Shown here: piece after piece, positions 1 to 7,557 of the stretch
Position numbering within the stretch: position 1 is the first letter of the stretch
How the letters are laid out: each line of letters starts with the position of its first letter
Source: Bacteroides sp.
Lineage (GTDB): Bacteria; Bacteroidota; Bacteroidia; Bacteroidales; Bacteroidaceae
Assembly: GCA_021203515.1 (NCBI GenBank)
Contig: JAJQAY010000112.1
Span: forward strand, 1 to 57,318
DNA length: 57,318 nucleotides
Reading direction: 5' to 3'
Program-made: the position numbers and the translations under genes
The notes under the pieces: model-generated
What the model saw: only the letters and a program-made list of their open reading frames with translations
What the model was told of the DNA's origin: nothing
The model's database searches: none

Positions 1-72
1 GTAGAGAACACAAGACAGAGAAATCATTCTTTCAAAGGTATATAGCTCCCCTACCACCTCCCCCTACGGGTA

Positions 73-94
73 CTCCTCCTCCCAGGAGGAGGAG
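73..94. repeat. Perfect hairpin containing a Shine-Dalgarno-like run
   Basis: Ten-base arms CTCCTCCTCC (73-82) and GGAGGAGGAG (85-94) are exact inverted repeats around a 2-base loop. The right arm is an unusually purine-rich ribosome-binding-like sequence ending two bases before an ATG at 96, so a transcript could hide that site in the stem. It could also simply be the end of an upstream gene's terminator; there is no T tract. The ATG opens a 105-codon frame (96-413) of no recognised family with no other coding evidence. Confidence 0.4.
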
Positions 95-266
95 AATGGA
101 GATAGTAGTGCAAAACGGAACTTTCCTAATAAAAAATCGCCGCGCGCATATCGCGGAGGTAAGGGTCACTGTATATATACACAGGGATTTTTCTTATAAA
201 AAGGGAAAGAATTACGCGCCTGCGGGCGGGCGTACATTATATAAAAAAGGAGGGGGAAAGTGTTTT

Positions 267-282
267 TTAAACGTTCGTTTAA
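267..282. promoter_or_regulatory. Palindromic operator-like site 1, upstream of fimbrial operon
   Basis: TTAAACGTTCGTTTAA is a perfect 16-bp palindrome. Nearly the same palindrome recurs at 462-483 (TTAAACG, two bases, CGTTTAA), the centres lying 198 bp apart in an AT-rich stretch without a convincing gene. The size and symmetry fit a homodimeric repressor such as a TetR-family protein; that assignment is inference, since no regulator gene is in the window. Confidence 0.45.
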
Positions 283-461
283 TAAACGCAAAGATAGACG
301 CTATTCCAATATCACCAAAATATTTTGATAAATTCTTTTATCATAGTTTACAGAGTGATACTTATATAATTATTATACAACAAATTACGAAAACTTTTAA
401 ATTATGGAATTAACACGATAATCCGAATAAAAACAAGGAAAATTTGAGAGGAAAAAGGGTG

Positions 462-483
462 TTTTTAAACGAACGTTTAAAAA
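462..483. promoter_or_regulatory. Palindromic operator-like site 2, just upstream of fimbrial operon
   Basis: TTTTTAAACG (462-471) and CGTTTAAAAA (474-483) form a perfect 10+10 inverted repeat with AA between. It sits 29 bp before the likely ATG at 513 of the DUF3575 gene, so it would lie in the promoter or 5' leader. It matches the palindrome at 267-282 over 14 symmetrical positions. Pairs of such sites usually bracket a regulated promoter. Confidence 0.45.
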
Positions 484-512
484 GCACTTTCGATGAACCA
501 AGCAGCATAAAA

Positions 513-1663
513 ATGAGAGCTAAGACACTAATTATCATACTATTGCTAATCTTATCATCAAGGATATTTGCCCAAGAAACAGCAGATACCGCCTATATAT
601 TCCGTTTTGTTCCCGGAAAAGACATGTTCTACATCCCCTACAAGGGTAACGAAGTCCAGCTCCACCGCCTGCAATCTGCCCTCCGCGCCCATCATCCCCA
701 ACTGATTACCGGACAGATGTTCCTCTGCGTCAGCAGCTACGCCGCATCATCCGGCGCGCACGCCACCCCGCAACGCATGGCCTACCTGCGCAACAGCCGC
801 GTGAAGTCCGAACTCATTCAACATGCCGACGTCACCGAACGGATGTTCGTCACCGGCCGCCTGATAGCCTCCCCCTACGGGGCAGACAGCCTGCGAAACG
901 TAGTAGTAGTCACCTTCCCTGCCGGAGTGGAAAAGGTGGAACGGATAGCCGGGCCGCAAGCGGCCGAAAAGGTGCGCAGCTACAATGACTCCATACGCTA
1001 TGCAGATACATCCTACCACATCAATACTAATCATGCAGACACTATCTGTCATGCTGAGCGAAGCGAAGCATCTACTCCCCTGCAAACACAAGGGGAAGAG
1101 ATTCTTCGCTCTGCTCAGAATGACAGATACCCTGCCTCGAATGACAGATGCACCGCCCTCTCCCTCCGCTTCAACCTCCTCCGCTGGGTCACCCTCACCG
1201 CCGACCTCGGTCTGGAATACCGCCCCGCCTTCCTCCCCGTTTCAGCGTGCTGCTGAACGGCACCTTTGCCAACTGGGGCTGGAAAGACAACACCCGCCGC
1301 TACAAAATCCGGCAGCTATCCCCCGAACTCCGCCGATACCTCGGCAAGGAGCAGCGAGCCTTTGTCGGCATCATGTACCACCTGGGCGACTTCAACTACC
1401 ACCTGGGCGAAACCGGAAAAACGGGCAGCTACCAAGGCGGAGGCATCACCGCCGGCTATCAGCAGTCCCTGCTCCCCCGCCTGCAACTGGAACTGCACGG
1501 CGCCGTGGGCTACACCCGTGCCCGCTACGACCAATACACCCGCATAGACGGCGTCAACGTGCTGCAAAACAAGAACGGCCGCCTCACCAAGAATTATTGG
1601 GGAGTGAACCAGCTAGGCGTCTTACTGATATGGAAACCCTTTTTAATGAGGAACGAAAAATGA
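513..1663 (+). pseudogene. DUF3575 domain fimbrial-locus protein, frameshifted
   Basis: The first gene of the fimbrial operon. From ATG 513 the product starts with a clear signal peptide (hydrophobic TLIIILLLILSS, then FAQE). The N-terminal part runs in one frame to a TGA at 1254-1256; the C-terminal beta-barrel-like DUF3575 domain (GLEYR ... RFSVLLNGTFANWGW ... GVNQLGVLLIWKP) continues in another frame. One base appears to be missing around 1225-1240. DUF3575 proteins occur in Bacteroidetes fimbrial loci and are probably outer-membrane proteins of unknown role. A palindromic repeat (1047-1125) is embedded in the linker and is translated in frame. The stop overlaps the next gene's ATG (ATGA at 1660), which suggests translational coupling. 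A longer ATG-like start at 444 is possible but would put the palindrome at 462-483 in the coding part. Confidence 0.75.
1047..1125. repeat. MITE/REP-like palindromic element inside the DUF3575 gene
   Basis: A 79-bp unit with 27-bp terminal inverted repeats (1047-1073 and 1099-1125; 23 of 27 positions pair) beginning TGTCATGCTGAGCGAAGCGA and ending AGAATGACA. The same family occurs at 36106-36196 with perfect 27-bp termini. When translated it gives the well-known CHAERSEAS...RSAQND type peptide, a recognised sign of an intergenic repeat read as protein. Here it adds about 27 codons without a stop to the linker of the fimbrial protein. Confidence 0.75.
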
Positions 1664-2496
1664 AGAACGAAGTGCAAATCATGGATATAAGGATGCTCCT
1701 GCTGGGCGCACTGGTCCTGCTGCTGGGCTCATGCAGCTACGACGACGCCCTGCACCGCACGCCCCACCCCACGCAAGGCGCCCTGGTGGCGAACACCGGA
1801 TATAACGGTGACTACACCCTGGCAGTGGGCGCACTCACCACCGAAGCGCAGCAACCCGTGACCGTCTTCACCCACCTGCTGAACGAGGGCAGCTATCTGC
1901 TCTGCGCCTACAACCATCCGCAAGGCATTGGCATCGCCGAAGGCGTTGCCACCATCGGCACCCGCCCGGACGGAACCCTCCTGTCCCTGCCCGGCACGCT
2001 GCACAGCGCCACCCGGCAGATAGAGCCCCTGCCCGACGACACCCTGCGACTGGACCTCCCTCTGGAGCAACGCACCCGCCGGCTGACCCTGCGCCTTACC
2101 GCCAGCACCGGAACTACGGAAAACATAGCCACCACCCGGGCAAGGATTACGGGCATAGCCCCCGCACTCTACCTCGGCACCCTGAAGCTGCAAGGCGAGC
2201 CCGCCGCCGTGTGCCCCGACTTCGTTCCGGCAACCGACTGTCGCCTGCTCACCGCCGAGCTCAACCTGCTGGGCGTCTTCACAGACAGCCGCCAGGAGTT
2301 TACGTTCGACATCACCCTGACCGACGGCACCCGGCAGACCCTGACGCTGGACATGACCGAAATCCTGGCCGCCTTCAACACCGGAACTGCCCCGCTGACG
2401 CTGGACGCCACGCTGGAGCTGACGCTCTCCGGCGCGTTCCGGTTTAACATCACGGACTGGAAGGCAGGGAAGGAGGACGCGGCGGAGGCGTGGTAA
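1660..2496 (+). CDS. FimB/Mfa2-family fimbrial subunit (lipoprotein)
   Basis: A 278-residue predicted lipoprotein that would anchor or cap a Bacteroidetes type V fimbria at the outer membrane. The signal sequence ends in a lipobox (LLLGSCS). After it comes a HPTQG turn followed by two beta-sandwich-like regions and a C-terminal FNITDW, the arrangement seen in FimB/Mfa2 proteins (Pfam Mfa2 type). The call rests on this general pattern, and DUF5119-type fimbrial lipoproteins are the alternative. Start choice: ATG 1660 overlaps the upstream TGA; a second ATG at 1681 would give a more compact signal peptide. The gene is high in G+C and codes in a strongly biased way unlike the flanking AT-rich intergenic DNA. 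The frame is intact. Confidence 0.65.
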   Translation: MKNEVQIMDIRMLLLGALVLLLGSCSYDDALHRTPHPTQGALVANTGYNGDYTLAVGALTTEAQQPVTVFTHLLNEGSYLLCAYNHPQGIGIAEGVATIGTRPDGTLLSLPGTLHSATRQIEPLPDDTLRLDLPLEQRTRRLTLRLTASTGTTENIATTRARITGIAPALYLGTLKLQGEPAAVCPDFVPATDCRLLTAELNLLGVFTDSRQEFTFDITLTDGTRQTLTLDMTEILAAFNTGTAPLTLDATLELTLSGAFRFNITDWKAGKEDAAEAW

Positions 2497-2528
2497 ATTA
2501 TAAATTAAAAATTAAAATATAGATGGTA

Positions 2529-3512
2529 ATGAAAAAGAATGTATGTATGATTTTGGCAGCGGGGCTGGTGCTTGGCGCTTGCAGCAATGACAGTGAACCC
2601 GCTATGCTGGGAAATGTGCCGGCCGTGTTCACGGCAAACATCGGTGGAGAACGGGTGCAGAGCCGCATGGCAGGCCAAACATGGGAGGCCGGTGATGAAA
2701 TCGGTATCTTTGCCAGTGGTGCGACAAACAACACTGATGAGCAGAACTGGAAGTACACCTATGCAGTAGGTGGTGGCAGCGGCTCATGGGGCAGCGATAG
2801 GGCTTTCTACTACAAAGACACGGAGGAGACGCCTGCCACGGTGACCTTCAAGGCATACTATCCGTGGACGGAAGGCGCCACGGCAGACGGAACCCTCACG
2901 GTGGATGCCAGCACGGAGGACAGCCAGAAACCGGACGGCGGACAGAAGAAGATAGACTTCCTCTTCTCTAATAAGGCATCGGATGTTAATGATGCTCCTG
3001 CCCCTACGGGCAGCAGAGTCAATCCGGCGGTAAACTTCCAGTTTACCCACGTCATGAGCAAGATAGAATTTACGCTAAAGGTGGAAGACGGTGACGATAG
3101 CAGCGTCAAGCTGGAGGAAGTTAAAGAAATGGTAACCAAGCTGACGGGCGTCAAGAGCAAAGGTACGTTCAGCCTGACGACGGGTGCGGTGACAGCCTCT
3201 GAGACTGAAACAGCCACCGACATCGTGCTGACGCAAGTGGACGGAACGGCAGGCAGCAAAACGATGATAGCGTCCGCCATCGTCGTGCCCCAAACGAAGC
3301 CCGCCGATGCCCGCCTGGTGCTGACCCAGGGTACGGGCGAGGGTGCGAAGAAATTCGGTACACCCAGAATTCTGGATTTCGAACTCCTTGCCGGAAAGAA
3401 ATACACCTACACCATCACGGTGAAGAAGATAGAGCTGTCTATCACCGCATTCAACATCACCGACTGGGACACTGAGAGCAAAGGAGACAAGGACGCCACC
3501 CTGACCGAATAA
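2529..3512 (+). CDS. Fimbrillin family (FimA/Mfa1-like) lipoprotein
   Basis: A 328-residue structural fimbrillin. ATG 2529 gives a lipoprotein signal ending VLGACSND; an ATG two codons earlier at 2523 is possible. Typical fimbrillin features follow: FTANIGGERVQSRMAG near the N-terminus (where family members are cleaved by a protease after an Arg/Lys), WEAGDEIGIF, YYPW, the FQFTHVMSKIEF strand, the LLAGKKYTYTITV strand and the closing FNITDWD. Subunits of this kind are exported as lipoproteins, trimmed and polymerised by strand exchange. It lies 32 bp after the FimB/Mfa2 gene and 13 bp before the next fimbrillin, so probably one transcript. The frame is intact, unlike the two fimbrillins downstream. 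Confidence 0.85.
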   Translation: MKKNVCMILAAGLVLGACSNDSEPAMLGNVPAVFTANIGGERVQSRMAGQTWEAGDEIGIFASGATNNTDEQNWKYTYAVGGGSGSWGSDRAFYYKDTEETPATVTFKAYYPWTEGATADGTLTVDASTEDSQKPDGGQKKIDFLFSNKASDVNDAPAPTGSRVNPAVNFQFTHVMSKIEFTLKVEDGDDSSVKLEEVKEMVTKLTGVKSKGTFSLTTGAVTASETETATDIVLTQVDGTAGSKTMIASAIVVPQTKPADARLVLTQGTGEGAKKFGTPRILDFELLAGKKYTYTITVKKIELSITAFNITDWDTESKGDKDATLTE

Positions 3513-3525
3513 ACCACCGGAAGTC

Positions 3526-5002
3526 ATGAAGAAGAGATTATCCCCACCAATGGCGGTTGTGGTGTCTGCTCGTGCCGCTTCTGGCAGCCCGCACCCACAA
3601 GGACGCACCCCGGCAGATGGACAACGATGCCGAAGACACCCCGCCACCCGTGGCGCTGCGCGTAGCCACACGCAGCACTACAGACGGCGGTGAAGAAGTG
3701 AAGACCGCCTTCAAGGAAGGCACTACGCTGGGCACCGTCTGTGCAGGTGTGCACTATGCCTACACCTACGGCGCGGGCGGAGTGCTCTCCGCCGCAGGCG
3801 ATAAAATCTTCCTCGAACACGGAGTCAGCAACATCAGCGTGGAAGCCTTCTACCCCTATCGGGAAAACGGGACATACACCCCGCTAACCATTGAGCAGAA
3901 CCAGAACGGAACCACCACCAACAGCAACGGAGAGGCCGAAAGCAACTACTACCTGAGCGATGCGCTCCACGCCATCGGCAGCACCACGCGAGCAGACAAC
4001 AACCTGCAACTGACGTTTCATCATGCCATGAGCAAGCTGTACTTCAACGTAAGGCAATACTCGTCAGCCACGCTCTCCCTGCTGACTATCGAGAGCCAGC
4101 CCCTTTCGGCATCCTTCTCTTTCAAGGCCACCTACGGCACAGTAGATGAAGTGAGCAATATCAGCCCGAACCGGAAGACGGTGACCGCATACACCACGGA
4201 CAACCAAACGTGGCGGGCAGCCATCATTCCCCAAAACAACGCTGCGCTGACCGTGAAGGTGGTGGCGGACGGAAAGACCTACCGGGCGCAGCTCGACGCC
4301 ACCGATTTCCTGCCGGGGAAGCAATATACCTACGGCATCACCGTAAATAATGGTCTGACCGTGACCTCTACCAGCATAACGGGATGGAATGACGACAGCA
4401 ACGGACAGACGATAGAAAGTTCTATTGCACCCGGCAGCGGTACAAAGGAAGGCCCTTATCAAGTGGCTTCCTTTGATGGTTTCAAAAAATAGCAGACAAC
4501 CGGGGAGCACATTACAAGCAAGTTGCCAATATTGACATGCAGAACGAAGAGTTCGCAGGGGTGATAGGAGACTTCAATGGAACTTATGACGGCAACGGAT
4601 ACACTATCAGTAATGTAAACATAAAAGGTCGTGGTCTTTTCGAAACGAATAGAGGTACTTTAACGCGGATAAATGTAGCCGGTGGGGAGGTATATGCAAC
4701 AGGAGAGGGTAGTGGGGTAATATGTGGAGCAAACGCCGGGGGGGGGGAGGACAGTATCCTACTGCACAAATGCAGCTACCATAACCGGCAATAGCCACAC
4801 GATAGGAGGAATATGCGGTTCTAATGTTAAAGGAACCATAACAAATTGTGCTAATAGCGGAGAGATAAAGATGAGTGGCAATTGGAACGAGTATGGCGGC
4901 ATTTGCGGATGGAACTATAAGGGAACTATTTCTGATTGCACCAATACCGGCAAGGTGGTGGAGGGCACAGATCACGGAGAGATTGTCGGAGCGAACCAAT
5001 AG
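3526..5002 (+). pseudogene. Fimbrillin with C-terminal GLUG repeats, multiply frameshifted
   Basis: An originally long fimbrillin-like protein of roughly 490 residues. Its N-terminal 300 residues are fimbrillin-like (VSVEAFYPYR analog, LTFHHAMSKLYFNV, LPGKQYTYGITV, ITGWNDDS); the rest is a run of glycine-rich GLUG-type repeats (GGICGSN, GGICGWN). Three indels break it: one base too many in the C4 run at 3545-3548, just after MKKRLS; one base missing in the A6 run at 4484-4489, producing TAG at 4490; and one base too many in the G10 run at 4738-4747. Correcting each restores an open frame through to TAG 5002. In the corrected signal peptide the lipobox Cys is replaced by Arg (CGC at 3590), so even the repaired protein would not be lipidated. 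The G10 run could also be a phase-variation tract. Confidence 0.75.
4738..4747 (+). repeat. G10 homopolymer in the GLUG fimbrillin
   Basis: Ten consecutive G bases inside the coding part of the GLUG fimbrillin. The frame before and after this run differs by one base; nine G bases would join them (NAGGGRTVSYCTN). Long coding G runs slip readily during replication and serve as on/off switches in several bacterial surface genes. Confidence 0.7.
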
Positions 5003-5058
5003 TAAGGTACTTGCCCCCATCCCCCATCATTACATAACCCTTTAATATTCTACAAGCA

Positions 5059-5807
5059 ATGAATAAAAACCTCTTCTTCTCCCTGCTCCTCCTGCTCAGC
5101 ATAGCTTAGGGATGCAGCATCACCGATACCCCTACGGAGCTCCTCTCTGCCCCGGAGCTTCCTCTGTCCGTATGCGTCAGCACCACCGCCTTCGCATCTG
5201 CCGACGACGCCCCTACCCGCGCCACCGACAACGCCTATGCCACCACCTTTGCCCCGGCGACGCAATCGGCGTATTCATCCTGAAAGACGACGGCTCATTG
5301 TACGCCGACAACCTGCCAGTCACCCTGCAAAGCGACGGCAGCACTTGGTATCCCCAAGTTCCCTACACAGAGAACGCCACCTACTATGCCTACTACCCCC
5401 ATCAGGAAGGCATGTCCGGCAAGAAAAGCACGGACGAGATACTCGCCGCCTTCGCCACCACTGCCTCCTCCGACCAGAGCACCCAAGAGCTCTACACCGC
5501 ACAGGATGCAATGGTGTCCTCCACCGCCACCCCTTCCATCGGCACCAAAACCTTGTCGTTCACCTTTGCCCACGCCCGCAGCCTGATAGAGATAACCCTG
5601 CCCTCCGAAACCACCTCCGCCATCTTCCAGGACATCAACCCCTACCTCTTCGGCAGCCCCAACGTCTACCGATATCTCGTCCCTCCCGGAACTGTCCTCA
5701 CCCTCTCCGGCTCGTACTTCCTGAATAGCATCAAATATGCAATCCCCGCCTCCTCAATAACCACCCCGGCACAAGGGGGAACGTATAAGAAAGTGACAGT
5801 GGAGTGA
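5059..5807 (+). pseudogene. Fimbrillin family protein, nonsense and frameshift
   Basis: A third fimbrillin, about 249 codons. It starts MNKNLFFSLLLLLSIA and then meets TAG at 5107, immediately before GCS, so the signal peptide is cut exactly at the lipobox. Downstream the frame continues through a Thr/Ala-rich segment to about 5256, where one base (probably a G) is missing; the remaining frame gives GDAIGVFIL, PYTENATYYAYYPH, LSFTFAHARSLIEITL and ends KVTVE at 5807, all fimbrillin-like. Two independent lesions, one a substitution, argue for true decay here rather than sequencing error alone. The stop overlaps the GTG of the truncated toxin frame that follows. Confidence 0.7.
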
Positions 5808-5992
5808 ATGGGTTCTTTGAAGTAAGAGTGGAATATGCAGGCAATATTTATCGCATCTTCTGTTGTAATGATGAATGTCAGTTGGTAATTCTATTTAACG
5901 GATTTCAAAAGAAATCTCAGAAAACACCGCCAGAAGAGATAAAGAGAGCTAAGCTTATTATGGATGAGTATTTTAAAAGTAAGAAAGGGTAA
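5804..5992 (+). pseudogene. HigB/Gp49-type toxin, 5' truncated
   Basis: Sixty-two codons that match only the C-terminal half of the RelE-superfamily HigB/Gp49 toxins: LFEVRVEY-like start, GNIYRIFCC, LVILFNGFQKKSQKTP, then a basic helix ending EYFKSKKG. Family members are normally about 100-115 residues, and the missing N-terminal half lies where the fimbrillin gene ends, so a deletion probably joined the two. The GTG at 5804 overlaps the fimbrillin stop. Four bases separate its stop from the HigA-like gene, the usual toxin-antitoxin spacing. A functional mRNA interferase is unlikely. Confidence 0.65.
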
Positions 5993-5996
5993 TAAA

Positions 5997-6309
5997 ATGA
6001 CAGAAGAACAAAAAAAGCCATTATGGGATGTGGAGATGATTATGACGAAATTCTCGACATTGAGTACGGCCCCAAAGGTACTCCTGAACGCAACGACTTC
6101 GAGCGTGGTGCCGAAGCCTTTATCCTTGCCGAGCGCCTGAAAGAGGAACGGCTGAAGCCGGTCTTACCCAAGAACAGCTTGCTGAAAAAATAGGTACAAA
6201 GAAAACCTATATCCCCCGGCTCGAAAATGGGAAAGCAGATGTACAGCTTTCTACCCTCTACCGCATATTTGAAGGATTGGGTAAAAGAGTTAGTCTGACT
6301 ATTCTGTAG
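5997..6309 (+). pseudogene. HigA-type antitoxin (XRE helix-turn-helix), frameshifted
   Basis: The antitoxin partner of the truncated HigB. Reading frames joined across two one-base deletions give a protein of about 105 residues: YDEILDIEYGPKGTPERNDFE, then LTQEQLAEKIGTKKTYIPRLENGKADVQLSTLYRIFEGLGKRVSLTIL, a clear Cro/CI-type helix-turn-helix. The losses are one A in the A7 run at 6010-6016 and one A at 6155-6156; the second copy at 7130-7326 keeps the latter base, showing what the ancestral sequence was. Such antitoxins bind the toxin and repress their own promoter. Confidence 0.7.
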
Positions 6310-6369
6310 CTTTGCGAAATCATCTGCCAGATGCTATGAATTTTTTTACCTTTGCTAATCAAATAGATT

Positions 6370-6621
6370 ATGGATAAAACGTTGAGACTGACCGAAGCTT
6401 ACTGGGATATGCTAAAATCGCTTAATGATGATATTAAATTGCGACTAGCAACTCGACTCACAGCATCCGTTGCAGCCAACAGAAAAGTGCGCAAAGACAA
6501 TACAGAAGAAATGATAGAAAAACACTTGGGTAGCTGGAAAGACGAGAGAAGTGCAGAGGATATTATCAAAGATATGTACATGGGACGAAACAGTACTAAG
6601 ACTCCTTTAATATTCGATTAA
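6370..6621 (+). CDS. Small antitoxin-like protein, orphan
   Basis: Eighty-three residues starting MDKTLRLTEAYWDMLKSLNDDIKLRLATRLTASV, with a conserved late segment WKDERSAEDIIKDMYMGRNS. It resembles the short antitoxins that Bacteroidetes carry upstream of PIN-domain toxins (helical, DIKLxLIxxLxxS then AEDIIxDIxxxR), but no toxin gene follows; the next 200 bp hold a hairpin and no frame of note. The gene is intact and preceded by TTTACCTTTG at about 6350, a plausible -7 element. Function is inferred from general pattern only. Confidence 0.45.
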   Translation: MDKTLRLTEAYWDMLKSLNDDIKLRLATRLTASVAANRKVRKDNTEEMIEKHLGSWKDERSAEDIIKDMYMGRNSTKTPLIFD

Positions 6622-6629
6622 TAAAGAAG

Positions 6630-6654
6630 GCAATGTGCATTTTTTGCACATTGC
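6630..6654 (+). terminator. Hairpin after the orphan antitoxin gene
   Basis: GCAATGTGCA (6630-6639), five T, and TGCACATTGC (6645-6654) form a perfect 10-bp stem 8 bp after the stop codon. There is no T tract after the stem, so intrinsic termination is uncertain. From here to 6841 no gene is seen. Confidence 0.45.
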
Positions 6655-6841
6655 AAATTCGGATAAGCCAGCCTAAATATTATCTGATAAAGGGCTATGT
6701 CGTTAATCAGCAAATGCAAAACACGCACTGGCAGACTTGAAGAATACCGTAAAATTGCTTTCTAATGTTGCTGAGGTAAATAAAATAATAAAAAAGAGAG
6801 TACGCGGAACATGAGGAAAAAGAAATAAAAAAAAGGAAGCT

Positions 6842-7240
6842 ATGACCACTGAAGATAAAGAACTAGAATTTATCATCTACTGTATTGAAAATACAGCCGA
6901 AAGATTGGGAAGATATGGCTCCGAAGTATACAACAAGCTAAAAGAACTAGGTGCCATTGACAGTTACATCCGTTCATATTACGATACTCTACATACGCAA
7001 GGGAAAGCATACATTGTAGACTCATTACTGGAATACATCTATTATCGTGACCCTCAATGGTTACCGGAGGGATATAAACCTTTCCAGCCCACCATAACAA
7101 AAGTAAAATCAATCAAAGGCTGTAGTACTTTTGACGAAATTCTCGACATTGAGTACGGGCCTATAGGGACTCCTGAACGCAACAACTTCGAGCGTGGCGC
7201 CGATGCCTTTATCCTTGCCGAACGCCTGAAGGAGGAATGA
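6842..7240 (+). CDS. DUF3791 protein fused to a HigA antitoxin fragment
   Basis: A 132-residue chimera. Residues 1 to about 72 (EFIIYCIENTAERLG ... VDSLLEYIYYRDP) match DUF3791, a small helical domain common in mobile and toxin-antitoxin-like loci. From about residue 90 (KSIKGCSTFDEILDIEYG) the frame enters the N-terminal half of a second HigA copy and stops at TGA 7238, where copy 1 has CGG. The DNA downstream to 7326 still aligns with copy 1 but carries further stops (TAA at about 7260 and TAG at about 7280). The gene is open, so a DUF3791 protein with a foreign tail could be made. Gene fusion after loss of the DUF3791 stop is inferred. Confidence 0.5.
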   Translation: MTTEDKELEFIIYCIENTAERLGRYGSEVYNKLKELGAIDSYIRSYYDTLHTQGKAYIVDSLLEYIYYRDPQWLPEGYKPFQPTITKVKSIKGCSTFDEILDIEYGPIGTPERNNFERGADAFILAERLKEE

Positions 7241-7326
7241 CTGAAAGCCGGCCTTACCTAAGAGCAGCTTGCTAAAAAATAGGTACAAAGAAAACCTATA
7301 TCTCCCGGCTCGAAAATGGGAAAGCA
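7130..7326 (+). pseudogene. Second HigA-like copy, decayed
   Basis: About 197 bp match 6042-6238 at roughly nine bases in ten (same TTCTCGACATTGAGTACGG and TAGGTACAAAGAAAACCTAT blocks). Stops replace Arg and Gln codons, and homology ends at the same point, GGGAAAGCA, beyond which the helix-turn-helix is missing. The first half is translated as the tail of the DUF3791 frame. Confidence 0.65.
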
Positions 7327-7360
7327 CTACGAAGCCTTTTACTTAAAAGAATAGAACAAG

Positions 7361-7515
7361 ATGGAGTTTACGCCGACTGTAATTGACAAACATTTGCTTC
7401 CGTTGAAAGAAGCTGTAGAGATTGTGCATCAAGATTTAAGATAAGGAAAGCAAACGTCAGTCCGGCTAAAATCGTAGACGAGGTTATCAGAGAATTACAA
7501 AACGAACAAGGATAA
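7361..7515 (+). pseudogene. Short helical protein remnant, frameshifted
   Basis: ATG 7361 opens MEFTPTVIDKHLLPLKEAVEIVHQDLR and stops; a neighbouring frame continues RKANVSPAKIVDEVIRELQNEQG to TAA 7513. Joined, they make a protein of about 50 residues of the amphipathic type seen beside DUF3791 genes. The last codons form the left arm of the long inverted repeat at 7493-7551. No family assigned. Confidence 0.35.
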
Positions 7516-7551
7516 AAACCTATGGTTTTTATCCTTGTTCGTTTTGTAATT
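7493..7551. terminator. Perfect 28-bp inverted repeat, bidirectional terminator
   Basis: Arms 7493-7520 and 7524-7551 are exact 28-bp inverted repeats around a 3-base loop (TAT). The inner part AAGGATAAAAACC / GGTTTTTATCCTT supplies A/T tracts on both strands. It lies between the rightward gene debris and the leftward lysA (stop at 7558) and probably ends transcription from both sides. Confidence 0.7.
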
Positions 7552-7557
7552 ATCCCC

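Noticed and set aside
96..413. 105-codon frame upstream of the fimbrial operon
   Set aside because: It starts after a good ribosome-like site but contains one of the palindromes, has low-complexity AT-rich composition and no recognisable domain. Kept only as a note.
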